The notes: generated by a model from the letters alone, not told the origin. A stretch of 64,000 bases of DNA from CAYUNE01 sp964446115 (GCA_964446115.1 CAYUNE010000034.1:1-64000), one strand, 5' to 3'. Numbered from the stretch's first letter, positions 43,138 to 52,960 are shown. Numbers and translations: made by a program.

Positions 43138-44799
43138 TCACATCTTTTCCGGAGCCGTGAGACCTGCCAGGCGTAAGCCGTTGCGCAGGACGATCCGCAG
43201 ACCGTTCACCAGACAGAGCCGCGCACCCGTGAGGGGGAGATCATCGCTTATCACTTTGTGTTTATTGTAATAACTATGAAACCGACCGGCAAGCTCCATG
43301 AGATAAAAAATAAGCCGGTGCGGGGCAAGATCAAGCGCAGCCCCCCGCACCAGGGCCGGATAATCCGCCATCAGCCGGAGCAGCTCGAACTCGGCGGCTT
43401 GACACAGACGCTCCAAGGATGCCTCCCCGGGGTCGGGGATGTCGCACTGCCTTTCCCGGGCAAGCCTGAGGATGCTGCAGAGGCGGGCATGGGCGTACTG
43501 GACGTAGTAGACGGGATTTTCCTGGCTCTCCTTCTTGGCCAGTTCCAGATCAAACTCCAGCTGGCTGTCCGCCTTGCGCATGAGAAAGAAAAATCGCATG
43601 GCATCACGGCCCACCTCGTCCAGCAGTTCGTCGATGGTGACAAAGGTCGCCTTGCGGGTGGACATCTTCACCTGTTTGCCGTCCCGCAGCAGGGTAACGA
43701 ACTGGTAGAGAACCGTGGTGATTTTGGAATCATCATAGCCCAGGGAGCGGACACCGGCCATAACATCCGGAACCGTGGCGATATGATCGGCGCCGAACAC
43801 ATTGATCATCCAGTCGAAACCGCGGCGGAACTTTTCCCGGTGATAGGCGATATCGGGCAGCCGGTAGGTGGGCTCGCCGGAGCTTTTGATGATCACTCTG
43901 TCCTTTTCCAGGCCCAGGGTCGAAGTCTTAAACCAGACGGCCCCGTCCTGGTCGTAGACCAACCCCTTTTTCCGCAGTTGGGCCACCACATCGTCGATCA
44001 GTCCCTTCTCGTAAAGGGTATGCTCGTTGAAGTAGGAGTCGAAACGGATATCCATGCGCCGGAGGGTGCGGTCGATATCGCTGAAAATCGCCTCTTGAGC
44101 CCTTTCCTTGAAGACCTCCACCCCGGCGTCCCTGAGGGAGTCACCCTCCTCATCCCTGATCCGGGCGGCGATCTCATGGATATACTCGCCCTGGTAACCA
44201 TCCTCGGGAAACCGGGCATCAAGCCCCAGCAGTTCCAGGTACCGGGCCCGGGTGGAGGCCCCCAGGACCCGCATCTGGCGCCCGGCATCGTTGAAATAGT
44301 ACTCCCTGGTCACCTCATGCCCAACAGCCTCCAGCAGTCGGGCGATGGTATCGCCCAAAACGGCATTGCGACCGTGTCCGAGACTGAGGGGACCGGTGGG
44401 GTTGGCACTGACAAACTCCACCAGCACCCGTTTCCCCCGGCCGATATCGTCCAGACCGAAATCCTCGTCCCGGCTCACAACCGGTGCGAGAACCGTGCTC
44501 CACAGCCCTTGGTTGACCTCAAGATTAACAAAGCCTGGTCCGGCAACCTCCACCTTTTCGATAATATCCGTCTCCCGCCGCAGCATATCCGCCAGCTGCA
44601 TGGCCACGCGGCGGGGATTGCACTTGTCGCAGCCTGCAACCACCAGGGCCATGTTGGTGGAAAAATCTCCCTGTCCTTCGTGGCGGGGCACCTCCACCGT
44701 GTACCTGCCGGCAGCGGCCTCGCTCCAGTATCCTGCCTTTACTCCGGCAGCAAAACAGTTATCTATCCGTGCTTTCAGTTGCGATTTGATCATGATCAA
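43138..44799 (-). CDS. argS: Arginyl-tRNA synthetase
   Basis: This 553-residue class I synthetase charges tRNA-Arg. It has the N-terminal additional domain, the signature FVSANPTGPLSLGHGRNAVL (HIGH-type) and the KMSTRKATFV segment in place of KMSKS, as is usual for bacterial ArgS. The C-terminal anticodon-binding domain includes YYNKHKVISDDLPLTGARLC. Either of two nearby ATGs (44799 or 44793) could be the start. It is the first gene of the minus run that ends with secA. The family assignment is firm. Confidence 0.97.
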   Translation of the reverse strand: MIMIKSQLKARIDNCFAAGVKAGYWSEAAAGRYTVEVPRHEGQGDFSTNMALVVAGCDKCNPRRVAMQLADMLRRETDIIEKVEVAGPGFVNLEVNQGLWSTVLAPVVSRDEDFGLDDIGRGKRVLVEFVSANPTGPLSLGHGRNAVLGDTIARLLEAVGHEVTREYYFNDAGRQMRVLGASTRARYLELLGLDARFPEDGYQGEYIHEIAARIRDEEGDSLRDAGVEVFKERAQEAIFSDIDRTLRRMDIRFDSYFNEHTLYEKGLIDDVVAQLRKKGLVYDQDGAVWFKTSTLGLEKDRVIIKSSGEPTYRLPDIAYHREKFRRGFDWMINVFGADHIATVPDVMAGVRSLGYDDSKITTVLYQFVTLLRDGKQVKMSTRKATFVTIDELLDEVGRDAMRFFFLMRKADSQLEFDLELAKKESQENPVYYVQYAHARLCSILRLARERQCDIPDPGEASLERLCQAAEFELLRLMADYPALVRGAALDLAPHRLIFYLMELAGRFHSYYNKHKVISDDLPLTGARLCLVNGLRIVLRNGLRLAGLTAPEKM

Positions 44800-45067
44800 T
44801 CAGTCGGTTTTTCATTTCCGGCACCCCCGCTGGAAAACCCGGGATGAACCGGCGGCACCATGCCATTGTTCCGGAAAATGGTCAAAAGTATCATTAATGG
44901 ACAGAGGCCGGACTCTTGTCAAGACAAATATGCCGCCCTGGTCGTCAATGGACGGATTTGCAACATCTCCCGGGGATGAATTGGAAAAAAAGCCCCAAAC
45001 CTGTTGTCTCCGGAGAGACGACCTGATATCATTGCCCCAATCGTCAATCCGTCTACAGAGAAATCCC

Positions 45068-45418
45068 ATGCCAAAACCGAAGAAAAAAAAGTCCTCCTGG
45101 GCTCCGGAAAGGGGCGAGGAGGCCATGGTCGGCGGTATCATGGAAGGCAGTCCCGATGCAGTGGGCGTGGCTGTTATCCGACTTGACTGCGGCTGCCGCA
45201 AGATGGCGGCTGTGGATAAAAACGGCGACCCTGCCAGCGAGATCATCATGTATCGGGCCAAGGCCGAATCCATCTGCGACCGCTGCAAAAAGGACAACGG
45301 CGCCTTCCATCGGGTTACCGAACAGTTCATTGCCTGGGGAACGCCCAGGCCCCCTGCACCCGACAGGGAAAGGATCATCGCCAAGGTCCTGGGAACCACG
45401 TCATCCGCTTCGCATTGA
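45068..45418 (+). CDS. Conserved hypothetical protein with cysteine pairs
   Basis: This 116-residue protein starts with a lysine-rich tail (MPKPKKKKSSWAPERGEEAM), followed by GVAVIRLDCGCRKMAAVDKN and AESICDRCKKDNGAFHRVTE. The CGC and CDRC pairs could bind one metal ion. The ATG at 45068 is picked because the upstream 241 codons of the longer frame lie opposite argS and look non-coding. It stops four bases before moeA and probably leads that operon. I do not recognise its function. Its position suggests a role linked to pterin cofactor or AOR. Confidence 0.6.
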   Translation: MPKPKKKKSSWAPERGEEAMVGGIMEGSPDAVGVAVIRLDCGCRKMAAVDKNGDPASEIIMYRAKAESICDRCKKDNGAFHRVTEQFIAWGTPRPPAPDRERIIAKVLGTTSSASH

Positions 45419-45421
45419 TCC

Positions 45422-46687
45422 ATGAGCCCGACCCTTCCCCGTGATATGCTGGGCCGCTCCGCCCTTCTGTCCGTGGACGAGGCCCAAAACATCCTCAAAC
45501 GGCGGCTGCCCGGTATCAGGATAGGCAGCGAAACCGTCTCCCTTCACCGCTCTCTTGGCCGCATCACGGCCCAGCCGGTTGTCGCTCCCGAAGATCTGCC
45601 CCCCCATCCCCGTTCCACCATGGACGGCTTTGCCGTCCGCGCCGCCGATACCTTTGGCGCCACCGAGACCATGCCCGCCTACCTGACGGTCACCGGCGAG
45701 GTCCGCATGGGTGAGTTTCCCGCCACCGGCCCCGAGTCCGGCTGCTGCTACCGGATCGCCACCGGCGGCCTGCTGCCCCCCGGCACCGACAGTGTGATCA
45801 TGCTCGAACATACGGTACGCCTCGACGATACCATGATCGAGGTCAACCGCAGCATCGGCGGCGGCACCAATGTGATCGGCCGCGGAGACGATATCGCCCG
45901 GGGAGCCGAGGCCCTGCCCGCCCATCGCCGCATCTCACCCCGTGACCTGGGATTGCTGGCCGGCCTGGGTATCGATGAGATCCGCGTTTTCCGCCGGGTC
46001 CGGGTGGGGATTCTGGCAACCGGGGACGAAATCGTCGCCCCCGGGGAAAGCCCGCCGCCCGGCAAAATCCGCAATATCAACACCATCGCCCTGGAGGGGT
46101 TGATCAGGGAAATGGGCCAGAGTGCCACCGATTACGGCATTGTTGCCGATAACAGGGAGGTCTTTGACCGGCGTCTTCAGAAAGCGCTTGCGGAAAACGA
46201 CCTGGTGATCTTTTCCGGCTCCAGTTCGGTGGGCAGTCGCGACCTGGGGGAACAGGTCCTCTCGGAACTGGACGATCCCGGCATTCTTGTTCACGGCGTT
46301 GCCGTCAAACCCGGAAAACCCGTTATCATCGCCGCCCACGGCAACAAACTGCTCTTCGGCCTGCCCGGCCACCCGGTATCGGCCCTTGTCTGCTTCGACC
46401 TCTTTATCAGAAAAAGTATCGAAACCCTCGCAGGTCTTGACGATCCCCGGCCCCGGGGACGACGTGTCCGCGGCACCCTCATGCGTCCCCTCAACTCCGC
46501 TGCCGGCCGCCGCGATTATGTCCGGGTACGGCTGGAGGAATCCACCGACGGTGTGAAGGTTTATCCCATCCTGGCAAAATCGGGAGCCATCTCTTCGCTA
46601 TCCCGCGCCCACGGCTACCTGATCATCGGAGAGAGCTCCCAGGGGATCGAACAGTATGCCCGGGTCACGGTTGAACTCTTTGACTGA
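45422..46687 (+). CDS. moeA: Molybdopterin molybdotransferase MoeA
   Basis: This 421-residue protein inserts molybdate or tungstate into adenylylated molybdopterin. It shows HPRSTMDGFAVRAADT, GILATGDEIVAPGE, the MoCF segment DLVIFSGSSSVGSRDLGEQV and LLFGLPGHPVSALVCFDLFI. It is followed three bases later by a second, longer MoeA gene and then by AOR. Two MoeA proteins often separate molybdenum from tungsten insertion; which one serves AOR is inferred and not shown here. Confidence 0.94.
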   Translation: MSPTLPRDMLGRSALLSVDEAQNILKRRLPGIRIGSETVSLHRSLGRITAQPVVAPEDLPPHPRSTMDGFAVRAADTFGATETMPAYLTVTGEVRMGEFPATGPESGCCYRIATGGLLPPGTDSVIMLEHTVRLDDTMIEVNRSIGGGTNVIGRGDDIARGAEALPAHRRISPRDLGLLAGLGIDEIRVFRRVRVGILATGDEIVAPGESPPPGKIRNINTIALEGLIREMGQSATDYGIVADNREVFDRRLQKALAENDLVIFSGSSSVGSRDLGEQVLSELDDPGILVHGVAVKPGKPVIIAAHGNKLLFGLPGHPVSALVCFDLFIRKSIETLAGLDDPRPRGRRVRGTLMRPLNSAAGRRDYVRVRLEESTDGVKVYPILAKSGAISSLSRAHGYLIIGESSQGIEQYARVTVELFD

Positions 46688-46690
46688 CAG

Positions 46691-48628
46691 ATGAAAAAGA
46701 GAAATATCTTTGTACGGAACACGCCCCTTGACGAGGCGTTGAAAAAGTGGCGTCAGGCCCTGGAACAGGTGCCGGGCGCCGGGGACCGGACCGAAACGAT
46801 CCGGGTGGACGACAGCCTGGGAAGGGTCACTGCCGGGCCGGTTTTCGCCCGCTTCTCCTCGCCCCACTACAACGGGGCGGCCATGGACGGTATCGCCGTA
46901 CGTTTCAACGATCTTGCCGGGGCCTCCGAGGCCCGTCCCGTGCGCCTTTCTCCGGATAGTTTCGCCTTTGTCAACACCGGCAATGCCATGCCCCCCGGTT
47001 TCGACGGGGTGGTCATGATCGAGGACGTTCACCTCACCGAAGACGGCTGGGCCGAACTCACGGCCCCGGCCACTCCCTGGCAGCATGTACGCACCATTGG
47101 CGAAGATATCGTTGCCACCGAGCTGATCCTGCCCGCAGGTCATGTGATTCGCCCCATCGACATGGGCGCCATGCTGGCAACCGGCATCGCCGAAGTAGCC
47201 GTCCATCGGATTCCGGAGGTGCTGGTGATTCCCACCGGCAGCGAACTTGTGCAACCGGACGGCAACCTTGATCAGGCCCTCCGCAGCCCCGGGAAAATCA
47301 TTGAGTTCAACTCCCGCATCCTTGCAGGTTACCTCGCCACCTGGGGGGCACGGGCCAGGCGGAGCCCGGTGGTGGCGGACAATCCCGAAGATCTGCGCCG
47401 GGCGGTGCGGGAGGCGGTAAGCCGCCATGACCTGGTGGTGCTCAATGCCGGCGCCTCCGCAGGTTCACGGGATTATACCGCCCGCATCCTGGAGGAACTC
47501 GGTACGGTGCTCGTCCACGGCGTGGCCATCAAGCCCGGGAAACCTGTCATCCTGGCCATGGTCGACTCGACTCCGGTTATCGGCCTGCCCGGCTATCCCG
47601 TTTCCGCGGTGCTCACTCTGGATCTCTTTGTACGCGACCTCATATACACCTTTCAGGGCAGAGAGCCGAAAAAGCGGGATCGCGTCACCGCCCTGCTTTC
47701 CCGGCCGGTAGCCTCGAAAATGGGCGTGGATGAATTCGTCCGCATGACCCTGGGGAAGGTGGGCGACAAACTCATGGCCACGCCCGCCGGCAAGGGGGCC
47801 GGGGCGGTCATGTCCCTGGTTCGTGCCGACGCCCTGCTGACCATCGGAGCCGGTAGCGAGGGAATCGGAGCCGGGGAAGAGGTGGAGGTGGAACTGCTGC
47901 GGCCGCTTTCACAGGTTCAATCCACCCTGGTCTTCATCGGCAGCCACGACAATATCCTGGATATCATGGCCAATGAGCTGCACCGGCAGCGGCCGGTCAT
48001 CCGCATCTCTTCCGCCCACGTGGGTTCCATGGGCGGTATCACGGCCATTCGGCGCAACGAGGCTCACCTCGCCGGAACCCACCTGCTGGACGAAGAGAGC
48101 GGCGAATACAATATCCCCTTTATCAGGCGCTTTCTTGCCGATGTTCCCCTGCTCCTCATCAACCTCGCCCACCGGCAGCAGGGATTGCTGGTGGCGCCGG
48201 GAAATCCCAGAGGAATCAGCGGAATACATGACCTGGCCCACAGCGATCTGATCTTCATCAACCGCCAGCGCGGGGCCGGCACCCGGCTGCTCACCGACAA
48301 GGTGCTCCGCCGGGAGAAAATCGATCCAGCCGCCATCCGCGGCTACGGGAACGAGGAGTACACCCATATGAACGTGGCCGCTGCCGTGGCCGGCGGCAGC
48401 GCCGATGCCGGCATGGGAATTCTGGCCGCGGCCAATGCCCTGGGCCTTGAGTTTATCCCGGTCGCCGAAGAGCGCTACGATCTCATCATTTTGAAACGGT
48501 TCATGGAGGATGAAAAAATCATGGCCGTTCTTCAGCTTATCCGATATAATCGGAACTTTCAGAACAAAGTGCTTGCCCTGGGCGGCTACGATCTCAGGGA
48601 CTGCGGCAAGGTCATGTACGAACAGTAG
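46691..48628 (+). CDS. MoeA with C-terminal PBP-like domain
   Basis: This 645-residue protein has two parts. Residues 1-405 are a MoeA domain (YNGAAMDGIAVRFNDLAGAS, LVVLNAGASAGSRDYTARIL, VIGLPGYPVSAVLTLDLFVR). Residues 410-645 form a periplasmic-binding-protein-like domain (LVFIGSHDNILDIMANELHR, DLIFINRQRGAGTRLLTDKV, HMNVAAAVAGGSADAGMGIL), with the LysR/ModA-like ligand pocket. The domain could sense molybdate or tungstate or a cofactor precursor. It has no signal peptide, so it acts in the cytoplasm. Stop-to-start spacing to moeA is three bases and to the AOR gene 47 bases. A related fusion is known as MoeA/LysR-substrate-binding protein. Confidence 0.9.
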   Translation: MKKRNIFVRNTPLDEALKKWRQALEQVPGAGDRTETIRVDDSLGRVTAGPVFARFSSPHYNGAAMDGIAVRFNDLAGASEARPVRLSPDSFAFVNTGNAMPPGFDGVVMIEDVHLTEDGWAELTAPATPWQHVRTIGEDIVATELILPAGHVIRPIDMGAMLATGIAEVAVHRIPEVLVIPTGSELVQPDGNLDQALRSPGKIIEFNSRILAGYLATWGARARRSPVVADNPEDLRRAVREAVSRHDLVVLNAGASAGSRDYTARILEELGTVLVHGVAIKPGKPVILAMVDSTPVIGLPGYPVSAVLTLDLFVRDLIYTFQGREPKKRDRVTALLSRPVASKMGVDEFVRMTLGKVGDKLMATPAGKGAGAVMSLVRADALLTIGAGSEGIGAGEEVEVELLRPLSQVQSTLVFIGSHDNILDIMANELHRQRPVIRISSAHVGSMGGITAIRRNEAHLAGTHLLDEESGEYNIPFIRRFLADVPLLLINLAHRQQGLLVAPGNPRGISGIHDLAHSDLIFINRQRGAGTRLLTDKVLRREKIDPAAIRGYGNEEYTHMNVAAAVAGGSADAGMGILAAANALGLEFIPVAEERYDLIILKRFMEDEKIMAVLQLIRYNRNFQNKVLALGGYDLRDCGKVMYEQ

Positions 48629-48675
48629 ACGGATACACCGGGGCCAACATAAATAAGAGACGGGAGGACGGGAAT

Positions 48676-50403
48676 ATGAGTGATAAAATTTTTCGGGTTA
48701 ACATGAGCGATCTCACCACCGGCATCGAAGAGGTACCCGCCGACTGGGCCGGTCATGGCGGCCGGGGCCTGACCTCGACCATTGTAGCCGCCGAGGTGGA
48801 ACCAACCTGTCATCCCCTGGGGGAAAAAAACAAACTGGTTATCGCTCCGGGCCTGCTCTCCGGAACCGCAGCCGCCAACTCCGGCCGTATTTCCTGCGGA
48901 GCGAAAAGCCCCCTCACCGGGACCATCAAGGAGGCCAACTCCGGCGGCAAGACCGCCCAGATGCTGGCAAAGATCGGCTGCAAGGCATTGATCATCGAGG
49001 GGTTGCCCGATGGTGAGACCTGGTACAACATCCACCTCGGCCCGGAAAGCATCACCATCAACGAGGAAACCGAGCTGATCGGCAAGGGCAATTTTGCCGT
49101 GGTCGAGGCCGTGCAACAGCGCTACGACAACAAGGTGGGCATCATTACCATTGGCCCGGCCGGAGAGATGAAGATGACCGCTGCCAATATCTCCCACAAG
49201 GATCCGGACGGCAAACTCCGCTCTTCCGGCCGCGGAGGGCTGGGCGCGGTCATGGGTTCCAAGCGGGTGAAGTTCATCTCCATCGATGCCACGGATGCCA
49301 AGGTGGAGATCGCCGATCCCGAGGCCTTCAAGGCGGCCAACCGCGCCTTTACCAAGGCCCTGGTGGATCATCCGGTGTCTCAGGCCCTGGGACAGTACGG
49401 CACCAACGTGCTGGTCAACATCATCAACGAGGCTGGGGCCCTGCCCACCCGCAACTTCCAGAGCGGTCAGTTTGACGGGCATGACAAGATCTCCGGAGAG
49501 ACCATGTATGACACCATCGTGGAACGCGGCGGCAAGCCGAAGCACAATTGTCATACCGGCTGCGTCATCCAGTGCTCACAGATCTACAACGATGCGGACA
49601 AGAAGTACAAGACCTCCGGATTTGAATATGAGTCCATCTGGGCCATGGGAGCCGACTGTTGCGTCGACAATCTGGATCACATTGCCGAGGCCGACCACCT
49701 GATGGATGATCTGGGCATCGATACCATCGAAACCTCGGTGGCTTTCGGGGTGGCCATGGAGGCCGGTGTGCTGGAATTCGGTGACGGCGCCGGTATGGTG
49801 CGGATTCTCAAGGATGAAATCGGCAAGGGTACTCCCCTGGGAAGAATCATCGGCGGCGGTGCCGGCTCGGTGGGACGGGCTTTCGGCGTTACCAGGGTCC
49901 CCACCGTAAAAAATCAGGCCATTCCCGCCTACGATCCCAGGGCGGTCAAGGGTATCGGCATCACCTATGCCACCTCCACCCAGGGGGCGGACCACACCAT
50001 GGGCTACACCGTTGCCACCAATATTCTCAACGTGGGCGGCTCCGCCGATCCGCTTTCAAAGGAGGGACAGGTGGAACTCTCCCGCAATCTGCAGATCGCC
50101 ACCGCCGCCATCGACTCCACCGGCATGTGCCTGTTCATCGCCTTTGCCGCCCTGGATGACGAGACCTGTCTGCCGGCGCTCATCGATATGATCAATGCCC
50201 GTTTCGGCATCAGTCTCACCGCCGATGACGTCACCAACCTCGGCAAGACCATTCTCAAAACGGAACGGGCCTTCAACGAGGCCGCCGGTTTCACCAACAA
50301 GCACGACAGACTGCCGGAATTCTTCTCCAGCGAACCGATCCCGCCCCATAACGCCATCTGGGATTTCAGCGACGAGGAGATCGACACCTTCTGGAACTTC
50401 TGA
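48676..50403 (+). CDS. Aldehyde:ferredoxin oxidoreductase, tungsten-pterin type
   Basis: This 575-residue enzyme should oxidise aldehydes to acids with ferredoxin, using a tungsten bis-pterin cofactor and one Fe4S4 cluster. The N-terminal pterin-binding domain has VEPTCHPLGEKNKLVIAPG and ANSGRISCGAKSPLTGTIKE. Cluster ligands are CHTGCVIQC with a further cysteine in DSTGMCLFIAF. SSGRGGLGAVMGSKRVKFIS is another family block. Length is slightly below the 600-residue norm. A GGGAGG site precedes the ATG. It follows the two MoeA genes, and a hairpin lies after it. Confidence 0.93.
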   Translation: MSDKIFRVNMSDLTTGIEEVPADWAGHGGRGLTSTIVAAEVEPTCHPLGEKNKLVIAPGLLSGTAAANSGRISCGAKSPLTGTIKEANSGGKTAQMLAKIGCKALIIEGLPDGETWYNIHLGPESITINEETELIGKGNFAVVEAVQQRYDNKVGIITIGPAGEMKMTAANISHKDPDGKLRSSGRGGLGAVMGSKRVKFISIDATDAKVEIADPEAFKAANRAFTKALVDHPVSQALGQYGTNVLVNIINEAGALPTRNFQSGQFDGHDKISGETMYDTIVERGGKPKHNCHTGCVIQCSQIYNDADKKYKTSGFEYESIWAMGADCCVDNLDHIAEADHLMDDLGIDTIETSVAFGVAMEAGVLEFGDGAGMVRILKDEIGKGTPLGRIIGGGAGSVGRAFGVTRVPTVKNQAIPAYDPRAVKGIGITYATSTQGADHTMGYTVATNILNVGGSADPLSKEGQVELSRNLQIATAAIDSTGMCLFIAFAALDDETCLPALIDMINARFGISLTADDVTNLGKTILKTERAFNEAAGFTNKHDRLPEFFSSEPIPPHNAIWDFSDEEIDTFWNF

Positions 50404-50442
50404 TCTTTCCCGCAAGCAGTCGTTCCACCACCCGATCCGTAG

Positions 50443-50483
50443 GACGGAGGCGATCCCCCGGCCGGGGCGCCTCCGTCTTTGCA
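50443..50483 (+). terminator. Hairpin terminator after AOR
   Basis: GACGGAGGCG and CGCCTCCGTC form a perfect 10-bp stem around a short loop, followed by only a brief T run (TTT). It probably ends the moeA-AOR unit before the LeuD-like gene. Confidence 0.72.
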
Positions 50484-50515
50484 TGAGGCCATTTTTCTAT
50501 TCCAGGGGAAAAACC

Positions 50516-51049
50516 ATGAAACAGTTCGGCGGCCCCGCATTTTTCATTGACCGCAACGATATCAATACAGACGAGATCATCCCTGCCAAATATCTCACCG
50601 AGATTTCGAAACAGGCACTCAAACCCCACCTGCTGGAAGACCTGCACCTGGGAGAGGGTGAATTCGATCCCCGCTCCGAGGCCCTTGCCCGCAGCACGGT
50701 GCTGGTTACCCGGGCCAATTTCGGCTGCGGCTCCTCCCGGGAACACGCGGTCTGGGCCCTGGAAGTCAACGATATCAATGTAGTGATCGGGGAGAGTTTC
50801 GCCAGAATCTTCCGCCAGAACATGTTCAACTGCGGCATCCTGGCGGTGGAACTGCCCGCCGAAGAAATCGACCGGCTGTTCGCCCTCGGCAATGAGGTGG
50901 AAATCAACGTGGATATCGACGCCGGCAGGCTGGTTGCAACAAATCGGCAAGGTGACGAATCCGTGGCCTGCTCCTTTTCGCTCAACCCCTTTGACCGGGA
51001 GTTGGTGGCAGCCGGCGGCTGGCTGGCCTATGCGGAAAAAATGTACTAG
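50516..51049 (+). CDS. leuD: 3-isopropylmalate dehydratase small subunit family protein
   Basis: This 177-residue protein matches the swivel domain of aconitase-superfamily hydratases (LeuD/DmdB/HacB). Key segments are DRNDINTDEIIPAKYLTEIS, LVTRANFGCGSSREHAVWAL and VVIGESFARIFRQNMFNCGI. It must pair with a large Fe-S subunit (LeuC), which is not adjacent. The ATG at 50516 follows AGGGGAA. It lies after a terminator and before convergent genes, so it is transcribed alone. The substrate could be isopropylmalate or another homologue. Confidence 0.85.
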   Translation: MKQFGGPAFFIDRNDINTDEIIPAKYLTEISKQALKPHLLEDLHLGEGEFDPRSEALARSTVLVTRANFGCGSSREHAVWALEVNDINVVIGESFARIFRQNMFNCGILAVELPAEEIDRLFALGNEVEINVDIDAGRLVATNRQGDESVACSFSLNPFDRELVAAGGWLAYAEKMY

Positions 51050-51079
51050 ACGCCCCTTGTCCCATTCCGGAAAACATGA

Positions 51080-52960
51080 CTAAGCCGCTTTCCGGCGGAG
51101 ATTGGCGTTAATCTTCTCTTCGATGTCATCGGCCTGGGCCGGGGTGATGAGGATATCGTCCGCACCGTATTTCACCGCCTTGAGCACTTTGGTGCGTGTC
51201 CAGGCCGGACCCGCCGCCACCATGGGAATTCTCGTCCCGCCCACCGAACGAATCTTGATGGCCACGCTCAGTTCCCGGTCGTCGATTTCATCCATGACCA
51301 GAAAGATCAGGCCGATATTGCCCGGCAGATACCGGTTGACATCATCGGAAAAGTGGAGGATACGGGGGACAAAGCCGTCACTCTCCAACTGGGCGGCAAT
51401 CTTGTCGCCCTCTGTTTCATCGGCGGTGATAATCAGCACCTCGTTACCGCCGGAGCCGGAAATCGCGCCATTGATTCCGGCGGCATCTTTTTGCAGGCCA
51501 CCCTCCTCCGCCTCCACCCGGGCGGCGCCGTTTGCCGCTTTGTCGGAAGTTGAAGCGGCCGAGACGCTCTCCGGTCCGGTTGCCCCGCCATCTTCCGGTT
51601 GTCCATAATCCTGCAGTCCGAATATCGCGGCCGGAAAAATCGTCTGCAGCGGTCCCAGCTCCCGCCCATCCACGGACATGGCCACGGTGGCGTGATAGTA
51701 GGGCTGGTTGACAAAGGTGTCATCGCTGTCGCCATCGATCTTGACCGGAATGATCTGCTCCAGTTCCGTTTTGACAAAACCGATGGATTTGCGGTATTGT
51801 TCTTCGAAAACCGCCGTGTAGACACCGGCGATGATATTGGCAACCTCACCATAGGCATCCCGGCTGTCATCTGAAAAATCCTCGTCGAGCATGGCCTGAT
51901 CCAGCTCGCTGTCCGGCAGCATGATCAGTTTGCCGCCCAGGAGAATGGCGTCCTTGAGCCCGCAGAAGAGCTGCGCCTCCCTCCCCTCGCCGTCTCCCCG
52001 GACCTCCATCCGCGCCATCACCTGCTTGCCGCTTAAACGATCCAGGCACTCTTCCTTGGAAAGGACCGTGGTTTGGGGTTTTTCAAGTTTATACTCAATG
52101 CCCAGCAGCGCTCCGACCTCATCCGCCATTTTTTCACAGCAGGAGAGGAAGATCGAATCCAGCCGTTTTTTCTCCCGCTCGACATTGACGGTCGGGGCGG
52201 AAGGGGAAGATCCATCCGCATCAGCGTCCGACGCTTCATCCTGTACTCCCGTCTTTTCCCGGGGGGCCTCTTCCGGCCGACTCGAACTTTCAGATGTCAC
52301 CGCCTCAGCCTTTCCATCGGCGTTGCTTCCCCTTTCCCCTTCCACGATCCCCGGTTGTTGCCGCTTGCCGGACTGGGAGGAATCATCGCTTTCAACCACG
52401 CCGAAGAGTTCGCCGGGAAGCAGAAAGTGCATCTCGCCCATTTCCAGACCGTCCAGACTCATGGCGGTGCTGAGCTGGTAATAGTGCTGGTCTGGACACG
52501 GTTCATCCGACTCCGTTTCCACCTTGACCGGAATGACGATCTCCTGGGTGGTTCTGACGAACCGTATTGGTTTCGGGTACTGCTCTTCAAAGGTGGAGGT
52601 AAAGGATCCGGCGATAATGTTGGCTATTTCACCATAAGAGTCTTTGGCGTCTTCGGAATAGTCCTCGTTGCCGATCGCCTCATCCAGCTCGGTATCGGGC
52701 AGCATGATGAGGGTGCCGCCGATGCGGATGGCATCCTTGAGGGTAACGAGCAGATATCCTTCTCCTTCCAGCTCCCCCTGGATGGAGAGCCTGGCCAGGA
52801 CATACTTGCCCGCCAGGTCCGAAAAATAATCTTCCTTGGAGATGATTCGGCTGCTGGTCTCGGCAAAGGTGAGCGGCTTGCCCAAAAGCGCGGAGACCTC
52901 ATTTTGCATTCTCTCGCGCGCGGACTCGGTGATTGCGTCAAGCCTTTTTCTGGCCTTCAT
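51080..52960 (-). CDS. Two CheX-like domains fused to a degenerate receiver domain
   Basis: This 626-residue protein has two CheX/CheC-like domains (about residues 1-205 and 268-460). Each carries a version of the phosphatase helix with Glu and Asn: KDSYGEIANIIAGSFTSTFE and RDAYGEVANIIAGVYTAVFE. Acidic linkers (SDADADGSSPSAPTVN and others) separate them. The C-terminal domain (residues 505-626) has a receiver fold, but the phosphoacceptor position is Val (LIFLVMDEIDD) and the conserved lysine near the end is Thr (DDILITPAQ). It is therefore a pseudoreceiver. It may dephosphorylate a CheY while binding a partner through the pseudoreceiver. The plain cheX and cheY genes follow on the same strand upstream. 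Confidence 0.75.
   Translation of the reverse strand: MKARKRLDAITESARERMQNEVSALLGKPLTFAETSSRIISKEDYFSDLAGKYVLARLSIQGELEGEGYLLVTLKDAIRIGGTLIMLPDTELDEAIGNEDYSEDAKDSYGEIANIIAGSFTSTFEEQYPKPIRFVRTTQEIVIPVKVETESDEPCPDQHYYQLSTAMSLDGLEMGEMHFLLPGELFGVVESDDSSQSGKRQQPGIVEGERGSNADGKAEAVTSESSSRPEEAPREKTGVQDEASDADADGSSPSAPTVNVEREKKRLDSIFLSCCEKMADEVGALLGIEYKLEKPQTTVLSKEECLDRLSGKQVMARMEVRGDGEGREAQLFCGLKDAILLGGKLIMLPDSELDQAMLDEDFSDDSRDAYGEVANIIAGVYTAVFEEQYRKSIGFVKTELEQIIPVKIDGDSDDTFVNQPYYHATVAMSVDGRELGPLQTIFPAAIFGLQDYGQPEDGGATGPESVSAASTSDKAANGAARVEAEEGGLQKDAAGINGAISGSGGNEVLIITADETEGDKIAAQLESDGFVPRILHFSDDVNRYLPGNIGLIFLVMDEIDDRELSVAIKIRSVGGTRIPMVAAGPAWTRTKVLKAVKYGADDILITPAQADDIEEKINANLRRKAA

Noticed and set aside
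43258..44847. 529-codon open frame on plus
   Set aside because: It is the antisense shadow of argS, which has complete synthetase motifs.
44800..45067. Molybdenum-cofactor riboswitch before the moeA unit
   Set aside because: The gap was read for the expected stems and conserved loops and nothing convincing was found.
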